DNA from: Limosilactobacillus antri DSM 16041
Lineage (GTDB): Bacteria > Bacillota > Bacilli > Lactobacillales > Lactobacillaceae
Length of the DNA stretch: 21,209 nt
Direction: 5' to 3'
NCBI RefSeq assembly: GCF_000160835.1
Contig: NZ_GG700735.1
Coordinates: 1-21,209 of the forward strand
Below the pieces are notes generated by a model. That model saw nothing but the letters and a program-made list of their open reading frames with translations, made no database searches and had not been told where the DNA came from. The position numbers and the translations under genes are program-made. Numbering within the stretch: the stretch's first letter is position 1; each line of letters begins with the position of its first letter. Shown here piece after piece: positions 7,447 through 14,190 of this stretch.

Positions 7447-7494
7447 AGCAAACTCCCCCATAGTTTCCGGATTAATGGGGGAGTTTGTTATTTT
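7447..7494. terminator. Bidirectional terminator between nhaC and the APC permease gene
   Basis: AAACTCCCCCAT and ATGGGGGAGTTT form a 12-bp stem, flanked by AACAATAGC and GTTATTTTG. It can end the plus-strand nhaC transcript and the minus-strand permease transcript that converges here. Confidence 0.85.
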
Positions 7495-7498
7495 GCAA

Positions 7499-8830
7499 TT
7501 AACTAAAATTCAAATGGGGTACTGGTTTCGTAAAGAAAGCGGTTTGGTAAAGCAAGATTGCGATTCCTACTAATAGCCAACCAAGCCCAACAAGCTTTGC
7601 GCTAAGAGCTAAGTTAAGGAAAATCCATAAACTTACCCCAAACCCGATTAAAGGTGAGATAAGGTATCTAACCACATTGTTTAGACCCTTATTTGGATTC
7701 TTAACAAAAAACCGCCAGATTACTGCTAAATTGAGTAGCAAAAACCCAAAGAGTGCCCCAAATGACACTAAGTTAGAAACAGTATCTTGATTTAATGTTA
7801 GTGATAATACTAATGATGCTAATCCGACAAAGAGGATTGCCACCCAGGGTGTCCGGTACTTAGGATGAAGAAAGGCTAACTGGCGAGGAAGAATTCCATC
7901 GCGGCCCATAGCATATAAGATCCGCGAAATTGCGGTCTGTCCTTCTTGTCCACCGGCCAAGCCAAATGACAATACTACTACGATGTCAGTAATTCGTACT
8001 AAGTTAGGACCGCCAACCGCGTTTAAGATGCTTGAAAAAGCTGTATTAGGGTTAAGTGCCTGATAATTAGGCCACACCCATCCTGCAAGCAAAGTCGTAA
8101 TTACAAATAATGATCCAATTCCCAAGATTGCACCAACGATCGCCCTCCCCACCGAATGACGAGGATCATTGGCTTCCTCAGCCAAAGTGCTAATGGCATC
8201 GAACCCTAAGTAAGAAACAATCACAATCCCCGTTGCTTGCAAAACACCATTAAAGTTAAACTGGGTAGGATTATACACAGCAACCACGTTAGGATGGATC
8301 TGTCCTAGGACTAACAATCTGACTACGCCGACCAAATAAATTCCCAAAACTAAAATCTGCAGGCCAAATAAGACCCAGGAAAACTTGGCAACGATGTTAA
8401 CTCCGGCGAGGTTAACTATTGTATTAAAAATAACAATTCCAACAATCCAAGCCCAAGTGGGGATTAGCGGCAAAAGTTCGTGACCAAAGGAGGCCGAAAT
8501 TAAATAAGTGATTGTCGGGATTAAAATATAGTCAAGCGTAATCCCCCAGCCACCTAAAAAGCCCAAGCTCGGATTAGTTCCTCGTTGAACATACGTATAG
8601 ACTGAACCAGCATAAGGATAATGTTGAGCCATCGTTGCATATGAAAAACCAGTAAACAGCATTGCAATCATTCCTACCAAATACGCTAATGCAACCATTC
8701 CATGGGCTGGGGTAAGAAATGAACCATAAAAGGCCACTGGAGCTACTGGAATCATAAAAATAATCCCATAAATTATTAAGTCCTTAGTTGAGAGCGACCT
8801 TACTAATCTTAATTCCTCTTTGTTTTCCAT
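7499..8830 (-). CDS. APC-family amino acid permease under T-box control
   Basis: A 443-residue membrane protein of the amino acid-polyamine-organocation superfamily with about 12 helices. Helix 1 reads IIYGIIFMIPVAPVAFYG, followed by AGSVYTYVQRG and GFLGGWGITLDYI, which are standard APC landmarks. FDAISTLAEEANDPRH is the conserved segment after helix 6. The ATG at 8830 has a perfect AGGAGG 8 bases upstream; the longer frame from 8863 would begin before that site. A T-box riboswitch with a probable AUG specifier precedes it, so methionine (or a related compound) is the best substrate guess, but this is inference. The gene is visibly more AT-rich at third positions than nhaC and the metE-like gene on either side, which hints at separate acquisition. 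Confidence 0.87.
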   Translation of the reverse strand: MENKEELRLVRSLSTKDLIIYGIIFMIPVAPVAFYGSFLTPAHGMVALAYLVGMIAMLFTGFSYATMAQHYPYAGSVYTYVQRGTNPSLGFLGGWGITLDYILIPTITYLISASFGHELLPLIPTWAWIVGIVIFNTIVNLAGVNIVAKFSWVLFGLQILVLGIYLVGVVRLLVLGQIHPNVVAVYNPTQFNFNGVLQATGIVIVSYLGFDAISTLAEEANDPRHSVGRAIVGAILGIGSLFVITTLLAGWVWPNYQALNPNTAFSSILNAVGGPNLVRITDIVVVLSFGLAGGQEGQTAISRILYAMGRDGILPRQLAFLHPKYRTPWVAILFVGLASLVLSLTLNQDTVSNLVSFGALFGFLLLNLAVIWRFFVKNPNKGLNNVVRYLISPLIGFGVSLWIFLNLALSAKLVGLGWLLVGIAILLYQTAFFTKPVPHLNFS

Positions 8831-8850
8831 TTTCCATACCTCCTCAAAAG

Positions 8851-9131
8851 AAAAACGCCTCAATAGCTAAACAGCTATTGGGACGCCCGTAACGTGTTAC
8901 CACCCATTTTCTACACTATAAAGTGTACTCTACCAGAACAATTATTCTGCAATCAGTGATAACGGTGATCAACCCGTTAGCCATTTACGAACCTAGCTCG
9001 CTCATAACCAAAAATCCTCAAGTTAAGGAAACCATCTTCACTAACTCCAATATATCCGGCATCTCAGCATTTACCGTTCTCTGTAATAATTAAAAGTAAG
9101 CTACTCATTTCCTAATGTTTTTTTAATGTAT
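8851..9131 (-). promoter_or_regulatory. T-box riboswitch upstream of the APC permease
   Basis: Read on the minus strand: a Stem I with the AGAGAA element, AGTGAAGATGG, and a candidate specifier loop GGTTATGAGCGAGC (AUG followed by A). The conserved T-box GGGTGGTAACACG lies at 8905-8893. The terminator stem CGTCCCAATAGC/GCTATTGAGGCG ends in TTTTT (8886-8851). Uncharged tRNA binding would favour read-through. The Met specifier is inferred from alignment by eye with the neighbouring T-box. Confidence 0.85.
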
Positions 9132-9138
9132 GTCCCAT

Positions 9139-9167
9139 ATCATAATCACTACTTTGATGCTTGTCAA
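9139..9167 (-). promoter_or_regulatory. Promoter of the permease T-box (TTGACA-17-TATGAT)
   Basis: On the minus strand TTGACA lies at 9167-9162 and TATGAT at 9144-9139, spacer 17. The transcript starts near 9131. Confidence 0.8.
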
Positions 9168-9271
9168 GCACTATATTAAAATTATTATTCTTACTAGTTT
9201 TTCCTACCTCTAAGTAGCAAAATAGTATTATTTTTTGTTAGCTATTTAGTTAAAAAAATTTCAAAAAGGGG

Positions 9272-9300
9272 TTGACGATCAGGTTTTAGGCAGGTATGAT
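9272..9300 (+). promoter_or_regulatory. Promoter of the metE-like T-box (TTGACG-17-TATGAT)
   Basis: TTGACG at 9272-9277 and TATGAT at 9295-9300, spacer 17. It is divergent from the permease promoter; about 100 AT-rich bases separate the two -35 boxes. Confidence 0.8.
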
Positions 9301-9306
9301 AATGAC

Positions 9307-9622
9307 AATCAAATTAGAAAATGCTATGAAAAAGATGAGTAATGTTTACGAGTGACCCCCAGCGAGTCGGGAATGATGGGAACCGATGGCACGACAGACA
9401 CGAAGATGGTCTTGGAGCAAATGATCGAGGCGCGAGCGGTAACCGTAAGCGGCTCACGAGTGGCGACCGTTATCCCGCCGGGGTTTACCAAATCAATTGG
9501 TGTACCCATCGAGGACCCGGCTGTAAAGTCCGGTCGAATTAGGGTGGTAACACGTTAATTTCCATAAAAGGAGTGACGTCCCTAGGAAGAGCAACAGAAC
9601 GCTTTTCCTAGGGACGTTTTTA
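9307..9622 (+). promoter_or_regulatory. Methionine-type T-box riboswitch of the metE-like operon
   Basis: Stem I begins with AGCGAGTCGGG (GA motif) and contains TTGGAGCAAATGATCGAGG, with AUG followed by A as the probable specifier codon. The T-box AGGGTGGTAACACG is at 9541-9554. The terminator pairs ACGTCCCTAGGAA with TTCCTAGGGACGT (from about 9576 to 9616) and runs into TTTTTATT. The Met specifier agrees with the methionine synthase encoded downstream; in Lactobacillales many methionine genes are known to be under Met T-boxes. Confidence 0.9.
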
Positions 9623-9669
9623 TTTGCCCCATCCCCGAAACTCATCTTGCCCGAAAGGAGTAATTGACT

Positions 9670-10791
9670 ATGACCCAATCAACCTTAACCGCACCGTTTC
9701 GCTATGACATCGTTGGCAGCTTTCTCCGTCCCCAAGCCCTAAAGGACGCCCGGGCAAAGTTTCAGGCGGGCCAGATTTCTCAGGAAGAATTGACCGCCGT
9801 TGAGAACCAGTGGATTGCCGACCTCATCCAAAAGGAAAAGGCGGTTGGCTTACACGCGGTGACCGATGGTGAATTCCGCCGCAGCTGGTGGCACCTCGAC
9901 TTTCTCTGGGGCCTAAAGGGCGTCAAAAAGTATGACTACCGGGAAAGCTACAAGTTCCACGGTGCTAAGACGCGGACGGACAACGCCGAACTTTCTGGCC
10001 GCGTCGCCTATAACCCTGACCATCCATTCTTTGCCGCCTTTAAGTACACCCAGGAGCAGGCCGGTGACGACGCTATTGCCAAACAGACGATTCCTTCACC
10101 GACCCTGCTCTTCCGTGATAACCGGTCTGATAACTGGCCGCAATTCTATGACCAGCGGGCCGACTACCTGGACGACCTCGCCACGGCCTACCGGCGAACG
10201 ATCCAGCACTTCTACGACCTCGGCTGCCGCTACCTGCAAATCGATGATACTACCTGGGCCTTCCTCATCAGCAAGCTCAACGAGACCAAGGATAAACCGG
10301 AAGAACACGCCAAGTATACCAGCTTGGCGGAAGACGCAGTGACCGTCATCAATGGCGCCCTCAAAGGCCTGCCAGCCGACCTCACCGTCACCACCCATAT
10401 CTGCCGGGGGAACTTCAAGTCAACCTTCCTCTTCTCCGGCGGGTACGCCCCCGTCGCCAAGTACCTGGCCCAGCTCAACTACGATGGTTTCTTCCTGGAA
10501 TACGACAACGACCGGTCAGGCGACTTCTCACCACTGGCCACCATTTGGAACCAGCGCCCCAACGTCCGGATCGTACTCGGTCTAATCACCTCCAAGTCTG
10601 GTGAGTTGGAAGATAAGCAAAAAATCATCGACCGGCTCCACGAAGCCGCTGAACACGTTCCGTTGGCCAACCTCTGCCTGAGCCCACAGTGTGGCTTTGC
10701 CTCCACGGAAGAAGGCAACATTCTGACTGAAGAACAGGAATGGGCCAAGTTAAAGCTGGTTAAGGAAATCGCCGATAAGGTTTGGCAATAA
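9670..10791 (+). CDS. Cobalamin-independent methionine synthase, core MetE (YxjG/YxjH) type
   Basis: A 373-residue protein matching the catalytic C-terminal half of MetE. It is about half the length of full MetE, as is normal for the YxjG/YxjH family. It would transfer a methyl group to homocysteine to give methionine in the cytoplasm; the methyl donor of the short forms is less certain. All four Zn ligands can be placed: His243 and Cys245 in THICRGN, Glu277 in FFLEYDND, Cys341 in LSPQCGF. The N-terminal GSFLRP and TDGEFRR are family motifs. The ATG at 9670 has AAAGGAG 9 bases upstream; the TTG two codons earlier is too close to it. It is the first gene of a two-gene operon under a Met T-box. 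Confidence 0.9.
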   Translation: MTQSTLTAPFRYDIVGSFLRPQALKDARAKFQAGQISQEELTAVENQWIADLIQKEKAVGLHAVTDGEFRRSWWHLDFLWGLKGVKKYDYRESYKFHGAKTRTDNAELSGRVAYNPDHPFFAAFKYTQEQAGDDAIAKQTIPSPTLLFRDNRSDNWPQFYDQRADYLDDLATAYRRTIQHFYDLGCRYLQIDDTTWAFLISKLNETKDKPEEHAKYTSLAEDAVTVINGALKGLPADLTVTTHICRGNFKSTFLFSGGYAPVAKYLAQLNYDGFFLEYDNDRSGDFSPLATIWNQRPNVRIVLGLITSKSGELEDKQKIIDRLHEAAEHVPLANLCLSPQCGFASTEEGNILTEEQEWAKLKLVKEIADKVWQ

Positions 10792-10809
10792 GGGAAAGGA
10801 ATGTTGAAA

Positions 10810-11574
10810 ATGTCAGTGCAAGCAAGCTCAGTTCAAACATTAGTTAACAAGTTGAAGGAACAGACCTGGATCGACCTCACCCATTCCTTTGGCCCGGAAA
10901 GCCCCCGTTTTCCCGAATTTCAGCCGGCCCAATTCAAGACGCTGTTCACCCACGCGGACGGCTTCTTCGTCAAGGAGTATACATTCCCCGGTCAGTACGG
11001 GACCCATATCGACCCGCCCGTCCACTTTTATAAGGACGACGAGCGCTACGTCGAAGACCTCGCCCTCAAGGACCTGGTGCTGCCGCTAGTCGTCATCGAC
11101 TTCCACCAGGCAGCCGCGGAGAACCCCGACCGCAGCCTAACCGTTAAGGACCTCCAGGCCTGGGAGAAAAAGCACGGGGCAATCCCGGCCGGTTCATTTG
11201 TCGCCCTGCGCACCGACTGGGGGAAGCGCTGGCCCTCCCAAGAAAAGTTTGAAAACAAGGACGCCCAAGGGCACAACCACTATCCCGGCTGGTCACTGGA
11301 GGCACTCAAGTACATTTACGAAACCCGGCACGCCACCGCCAATGGTCACGAGACCTTCGATACGGATACCGCGACCGAGCAGCAGGACGGCTTAGTTGGT
11401 GAATATTACGTCCTCTCTCACGGACACTACCAGGTCGAACTGCTCGATAACTTGGACCGGGTCCCGGCCACCGGGGCGGTCATTTTCATCTCCGTTGCCA
11501 AGCCGGAAAAGGCGCCGGGCTTCCCGGTTCGGGCGTTTGCCGTATTTGACCAGGCAAAAGACGAGAAGCATTAA
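10810..11574 (+). CDS. Cyclase / kynurenine formamidase-family metal hydrolase
   Basis: A 254-residue protein of the cyclase family (PF04199). WIDLTHSFGPESPRFP opens the fold, and GQYGTHIDPPVHF (61-73) matches the HxGTHxDxPxHF metal-binding motif, except that the first ligand His is Gln62. A second conserved patch, LSHGHYQVELLDNLDRVP, follows near the C-terminus. Family members hydrolyse amide or cyclic bonds, but the substrate here is unknown. The ATG at 10810 is preferred because GGAAAGGA (10794-10800) lies at a usual distance; the in-frame ATG at 10801 touches it. Only 18 bases separate it from the metE-like gene, so it should be co-transcribed under the Met T-box and may act in sulfur amino-acid metabolism. 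Confidence 0.85.
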   Translation: MSVQASSVQTLVNKLKEQTWIDLTHSFGPESPRFPEFQPAQFKTLFTHADGFFVKEYTFPGQYGTHIDPPVHFYKDDERYVEDLALKDLVLPLVVIDFHQAAAENPDRSLTVKDLQAWEKKHGAIPAGSFVALRTDWGKRWPSQEKFENKDAQGHNHYPGWSLEALKYIYETRHATANGHETFDTDTATEQQDGLVGEYYVLSHGHYQVELLDNLDRVPATGAVIFISVAKPEKAPGFPVRAFAVFDQAKDEKH

Positions 11575-11583
11575 CTGATTAAC

Positions 11584-11637
11584 GAAGCGGGCTCCAGTGC
11601 TCGGTAAAAAACCGAATCTGGAGCCCGCTTCATCTTT
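11584..11637 (+). terminator. Terminator of the metE-like/cyclase operon
   Basis: GAAGCGGGCTCCAG pairs with CTGGAGCCCGCTTC (14 bp), with an inner TCGGT/ACCGA helix, and ends in ATCTTTTCT. It lies 9 bases after the cyclase stop codon. Confidence 0.88.
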
Positions 11638-11664
11638 TCTAAAGCCTAGTTATGCAGCGCCTGT

Positions 11665-11790
11665 TTACAAGTATTTATTCGTCAGCGTCTTAACATGCTG
11701 GGTGCCAATCAGCAAGTAGGCCACCGCAACGATCGACCAGGGCCAAACGATGTGACTAAAGAACTCTGAGAAGTATTCAGCAACCGTCAT
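11665..11790 (-). pseudogene. Small membrane ORF, probable remnant (41 codons)
   Basis: The frame begins MTVAEYFSEFFSHIVWPW and has one hydrophobic helix (SIVAVAYLLIG) before a polar tail. No ribosome-binding site precedes the ATG. Just upstream, another frame on the same strand reads VKRGVQVIILAQLMQTRHDG, which suggests a longer membrane protein decayed by frameshift. I do not recognise the family. Confidence 0.3.
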
Positions 11791-11872
11791 GCCGCGTTTG
11801 CATCAGCTGCGCCAAAATTATCACTTGCACGCCACGTTTCACATATCCACTTTGAGGAGATCTTTGACCGAA

Positions 11873-11941
11873 ATGATTTCCAAAAGCCAGCTGGTGCCAT
11901 ATGCTAGGTCCAGCAATTCTGATGAATGGACAGTGATTTGA
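11873..11941 (+). pseudogene. Short ORF, likely detached N-terminus of the next gene
   Basis: A 22-codon frame, beginning MISKSQLVPYARSS and ending in DEWTVI. GAGGAG (11854-11859) lies upstream, and an in-frame TTG at 11864 is another possible start. Its TGA overlaps the ATG of the downstream ORF (TGATG at 11939-11943). The fit of DEWTVI to VKYLPFHGKR suggests that the two were one protein now split by a frameshift. Translational coupling is the alternative. Confidence 0.35.
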
Positions 11942-12273
11942 TGGTAAAGTATTTGCCGTTTCATGGGAAAAGGATCCACGTCGAGAAGCTCGCGCAGCGG
12001 TGCGGACTGCCGGCCAAGGAAATCCTTTTCCGCTACCAGCATGGGTGCCGCGAGGACTTGCTAGTCGTTAAAAATATTAGCAAGGAATCACGGTACAGTT
12101 TTGTAAGGTACCAGGGAAAAAGGCTCACAATTAAAGAACTACTTGCCGACCACCAGCAGCCCGGCTTAAACGAATTTATCGTCAGGAAGCGCTTTGAAAA
12201 GAGGACCAACTTAGTCAAGCCGCTCACTAAGGACGAATGGCGGACTTTTTACCACCGTCAACAGCATAAATAG
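11941..12273 (+). CDS. Small basic protein with two HTH-like units, function unknown
   Basis: A 110-residue protein with many Lys/Arg. Two related units are visible: YLPFHGKRIHVEKLAQRCGL (about residues 4-23) and FVRYQGKRLTIKELLADH (from about residue 48). The pattern of an aromatic-x-GK-x-hydrophobic-x-x-KLA segment resembles small HTH repeats seen in phage and hypothetical proteins of lactobacilli. DNA binding is therefore a guess. An in-frame ATG at 11926 exists, but neither start has a good ribosome-binding site. The gene may depend on coupling to the short upstream ORF, or be truncated. It converges with the tetR gene, 7 bases away. Confidence 0.5.
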   Translation: MVKYLPFHGKRIHVEKLAQRCGLPAKEILFRYQHGCREDLLVVKNISKESRYSFVRYQGKRLTIKELLADHQQPGLNEFIVRKRFEKRTNLVKPLTKDEWRTFYHRQQHK

Positions 12274-12280
12274 TCCCTGC

Positions 12281-12940
12281 TCACAGCAACTGGTGCTCAT
12301 TATGATAAAGCTTCAGCTCAAGCTTGTATAAATTAACCAGCTCGAGCGGCGACTTGGTTTGGGTGAGCCCCAAGAGCCGTTTAACGTCCTGGGTGCCGAT
12401 GAGGCCATCGTTGCCGCTCCACAGGACCAGAATATCGATAATGCCATGGACGTAAACGTTCCTGATAAATTTCAACGTCAGCGAATCGTTCAACATCCCT
12501 TCCTTTTTCTGAAACAAATACGGGAAGCGCTGGTTAAACTCGTGGGTTCCCACCTTAATAATCTTCTGGTAGAAATACATATCGCCGTTGGATGACAATA
12601 GCTTGGAAAAGGCGCCCTTATTCTGGTTACAAAAGGTAATCGTATTGTTAAAGGCAACGTCAGCCAGCTGATTGATCTCTTCGGCATCGGGAATATGGCC
12701 TAGCTGGGCAAGGGGTTCCCGGTCCTGGGCCAGGCTTCGCTTTAAGCCCTCAATCAACTGCGTTTCGATCGCATTCAGCAAATCGTGCTTGTCCTTGTAG
12801 TACGTGTAAAAGGTGCGCTTGCTAACTTCCGCGTACTCAACAATGTCACTCACGCTACATTTTTCAAGCTTCTTTTTCTCCAGCAGGTTCAGCAGTCCTT
12901 CCTTAATTCTTTCCTCAGTCGTTATTGTTCTGATATCCAT
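12281..12940 (-). CDS. TetR/AcrR-family transcriptional regulator
   Basis: A 219-residue one-domain regulator of typical TetR length. The N-terminal HTH reads TEERIKEGLLNLLEKKKLEK, then VSDIVEYAEVSKRTFYTYYKDKHDLL, the standard TetR signature. The C-terminal ligand and dimerisation region has no recognisable specificity. The ATG at 12940 has AAAGGA 9 bases upstream; the in-frame TTG at 12949 abuts that site. It is divergent from the small membrane protein-sortase operon. A perfect inverted repeat overlaps its own -10 box, so autoregulation, and perhaps control of the divergent sortase operon, is likely. The inducer is unknown. Confidence 0.88.
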   Translation of the reverse strand: MDIRTITTEERIKEGLLNLLEKKKLEKCSVSDIVEYAEVSKRTFYTYYKDKHDLLNAIETQLIEGLKRSLAQDREPLAQLGHIPDAEEINQLADVAFNNTITFCNQNKGAFSKLLSSNGDMYFYQKIIKVGTHEFNQRFPYLFQKKEGMLNDSLTLKFIRNVYVHGIIDILVLWSGNDGLIGTQDVKRLLGLTQTKSPLELVNLYKLELKLYHNEHQLL

Positions 12941-12967
12941 ACTTTCCAATCCTTTCGTTATGGTGAA

Positions 12968-12988
12968 TCATTATAGCTCAAATAATGA
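12968..12988. promoter_or_regulatory. Candidate TetR operator overlapping the tetR -10 box
   Basis: TCATTAT and ATAATGA form a perfect 7-bp inverted repeat around a 7-base spacer (AGCTCAA). On the minus strand, TATAAT (12975-12970) lies inside it, 30 bases upstream of the regulator's ATG. Binding would block the regulator's own promoter. Confidence 0.5.
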
Positions 12989-13042
12989 AAGGGGTTTATC
13001 GTTTTGCACACACCGTATATTAATTAAACTGAAAGGATATTT

Positions 13043-13072
13043 GCGGCGAATTAGCTACCACTAAATCGCCGC
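13043..13072. repeat. Inverted repeat in the tetR-sortase intergenic region
   Basis: GCGGCGAATTAG and CTAAATCGCCGC pair with one mismatch around CTACCA. There is no clear T tract on either side, so a terminator is unlikely. It lies just before an extended -10 (TGCTATATT, 13076-13084) that would serve the small membrane gene, so it may be an operator. Confidence 0.4.
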
Positions 13073-13122
13073 GCTTGCTATATTTATTTAGGAGCGAAAT
13101 AAACTAGGTGGTGTAATTTGAA

Positions 13123-13357
13123 ATGAAAACAGGACGAATTCTGCGATGGTTAGAACTGTTGCTGGTCGTGATCACTTGTCTGTATAACTTTGGCCCTGCA
13201 ATCTGCCAGAAACTGGGCTGGGCGGCTGCCCCCCAGCAGGGTCTTCCGGACCGCCCAGCATTCTAGCCTTGATACTAGGATGCGCAACTGCGGGTTGGCC
13301 CTGCTAGTGGTTACCATCACTGAAGCTGGCCAGCTCCTCTGGGGCGAGCAGCGATGA
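13123..13357 (+). pseudogene. Small two-helix membrane protein, frameshifted at a C6 tract
   Basis: From the ATG at 13123 the frame reads MKTGRILRWLELLLVVITCL, with one membrane helix, and stops at 13264-13266 after 47 codons. A run of six C (13229-13234) precedes the stop. With five C the frame would continue through APSRVFRTAQHSSLDTRMRN and a second helix (GLALLVVTITEAGQLLW) to a TGA at 13355-13357, giving 77 residues. That TGA overlaps the sortase ATG as ATGA, the mark of a coupled operon, which argues that the long version is ancestral. AGGTGG at 13105-13110 is a possible but distant ribosome-binding site. The family is not recognised. It may help anchor or regulate the sortase. Confidence 0.5.
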
Positions 13358-14130
13358 AAAGGGTGGGTTCTCGGATTTTATTTGCAGTGGTGTTCTGCCT
13401 TTCGACCGGCCTGCTGCTGGTCCTGGCTAGTCCCCGCCTGACCGTGCTCATCGAAACGCGGATAATCGAAGCGTACCGGCCGACAATTACGGGTGAAGCG
13501 CAAACGTTCGCGAAGGCGACCACGGCAAACGATTGGCAAGCGGTCAAACTCTTGTCGTTATGCGGCGTACTAAAAAAAGCCGTGGCCCCCTCCCCCGAAT
13601 ACTGTGGTGCCCTCTTGATCCCCTCGCTCGGCGTTAACCTTCCCTGGGCGAACTACACTAACGACGATGTCTATACCTTCGGGGCCGGGATGCTGGAACC
13701 CCACTATCTTAACGACAACTGCCACCTGGTCATCGGCGCGCATAACCTCGGGCAAAGAGAATGTACGGCCCTCTTTACACCGCTCGCCTTCCATCAGCTG
13801 ACCGGGCGCAAAGTCATCCTGACCAACTTTCACGTCGTCAAAGAATACCAAATTATCGGTAAGCAGGTTATTTCGCCCAGTGATACGAGGGTGCCCTTTC
13901 AAGGCGGCGCAAATTCATTGGCCCTGCTCACCTGCACTTCCGATAACCAAAAGCGGATTTTGGTAAGGGCCAAGTTGGTGCGCAGCTACCCGTTCAAAGC
14001 CTTGAATCCCCAAATCAGCAGGAAGTTCCATCACAAGTATAAACTAACGGATGGCCTGGCCGGCGCAGCAAGCAGTCCGGCCACCAGTCCCGTTAAACTA
14101 AAAAAGCACTGCCGGAGCAAAACCCGGTAG
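13354..14130 (+). CDS. Class A-like sortase
   Basis: A 258-residue membrane-anchored cysteine transpeptidase that would join LPxTG-type surface proteins to the cell wall. An N-terminal signal anchor (residues 7-26) precedes the sortase domain. The catalytic residues are His130 in VIGAHN, Cys194 in LLTCTS and Arg201 in KRILVRA. The start ATG overlaps the stop of the upstream membrane ORF (ATGA). No substrate gene is next to it in the original layout; the adhesin downstream lies on the opposite strand inside a mobile unit. The extra C-terminal tail (about 40 residues after the last strand) runs into a terminator hairpin, the TAG being inside the stem. Whether this is the housekeeping or an accessory sortase cannot be told. 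Confidence 0.85.
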   Translation: MKRVGSRILFAVVFCLSTGLLLVLASPRLTVLIETRIIEAYRPTITGEAQTFAKATTANDWQAVKLLSLCGVLKKAVAPSPEYCGALLIPSLGVNLPWANYTNDDVYTFGAGMLEPHYLNDNCHLVIGAHNLGQRECTALFTPLAFHQLTGRKVILTNFHVVKEYQIIGKQVISPSDTRVPFQGGANSLALLTCTSDNQKRILVRAKLVRSYPFKALNPQISRKFHHKYKLTDGLAGAASSPATSPVKLKKHCRSKTR

Positions 14131-14134
14131 TGCT
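14100..14134 (-). terminator. Leftward terminator at the 3' end of the sortase gene
   Basis: On the minus strand AGCACTACCGG and CCGGCAGTGCT (11 bp with one G-U) are followed by TTTTTTAG, a textbook leftward terminator. No leftward gene now abuts it. If the mobile unit 14144-17783 is removed, it falls directly behind the minus-strand gene 17812-18021. Confidence 0.75.
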
Positions 14135-14135
14135 G

Positions 14136-14143
14136 GTTAAATC
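14136..14143. repeat. Left copy of the putative target-site duplication
   Basis: GTTAAATC immediately left of the first ISL3 remnant; it matches 17784-17791 at 7 of 8 bases. Confidence 0.5.
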
Positions 14144-14190
14144 AGGTCTACACTTTCTGCTATTGATGAAAATCAATGCCAGTTCTTTGT

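Noticed and set aside
9342..9558. Open frames within the plus-strand T-box leader
   Set aside because: They lie wholly in riboswitch sequence with Stem I and T-box motifs; coding would be incidental.
11839..12042. 67-codon minus-strand frame opposite the HTH-like gene
   Set aside because: Most of it overlaps, on the opposite strand, the better supported plus-strand frames, and no ribosome-binding site is seen.
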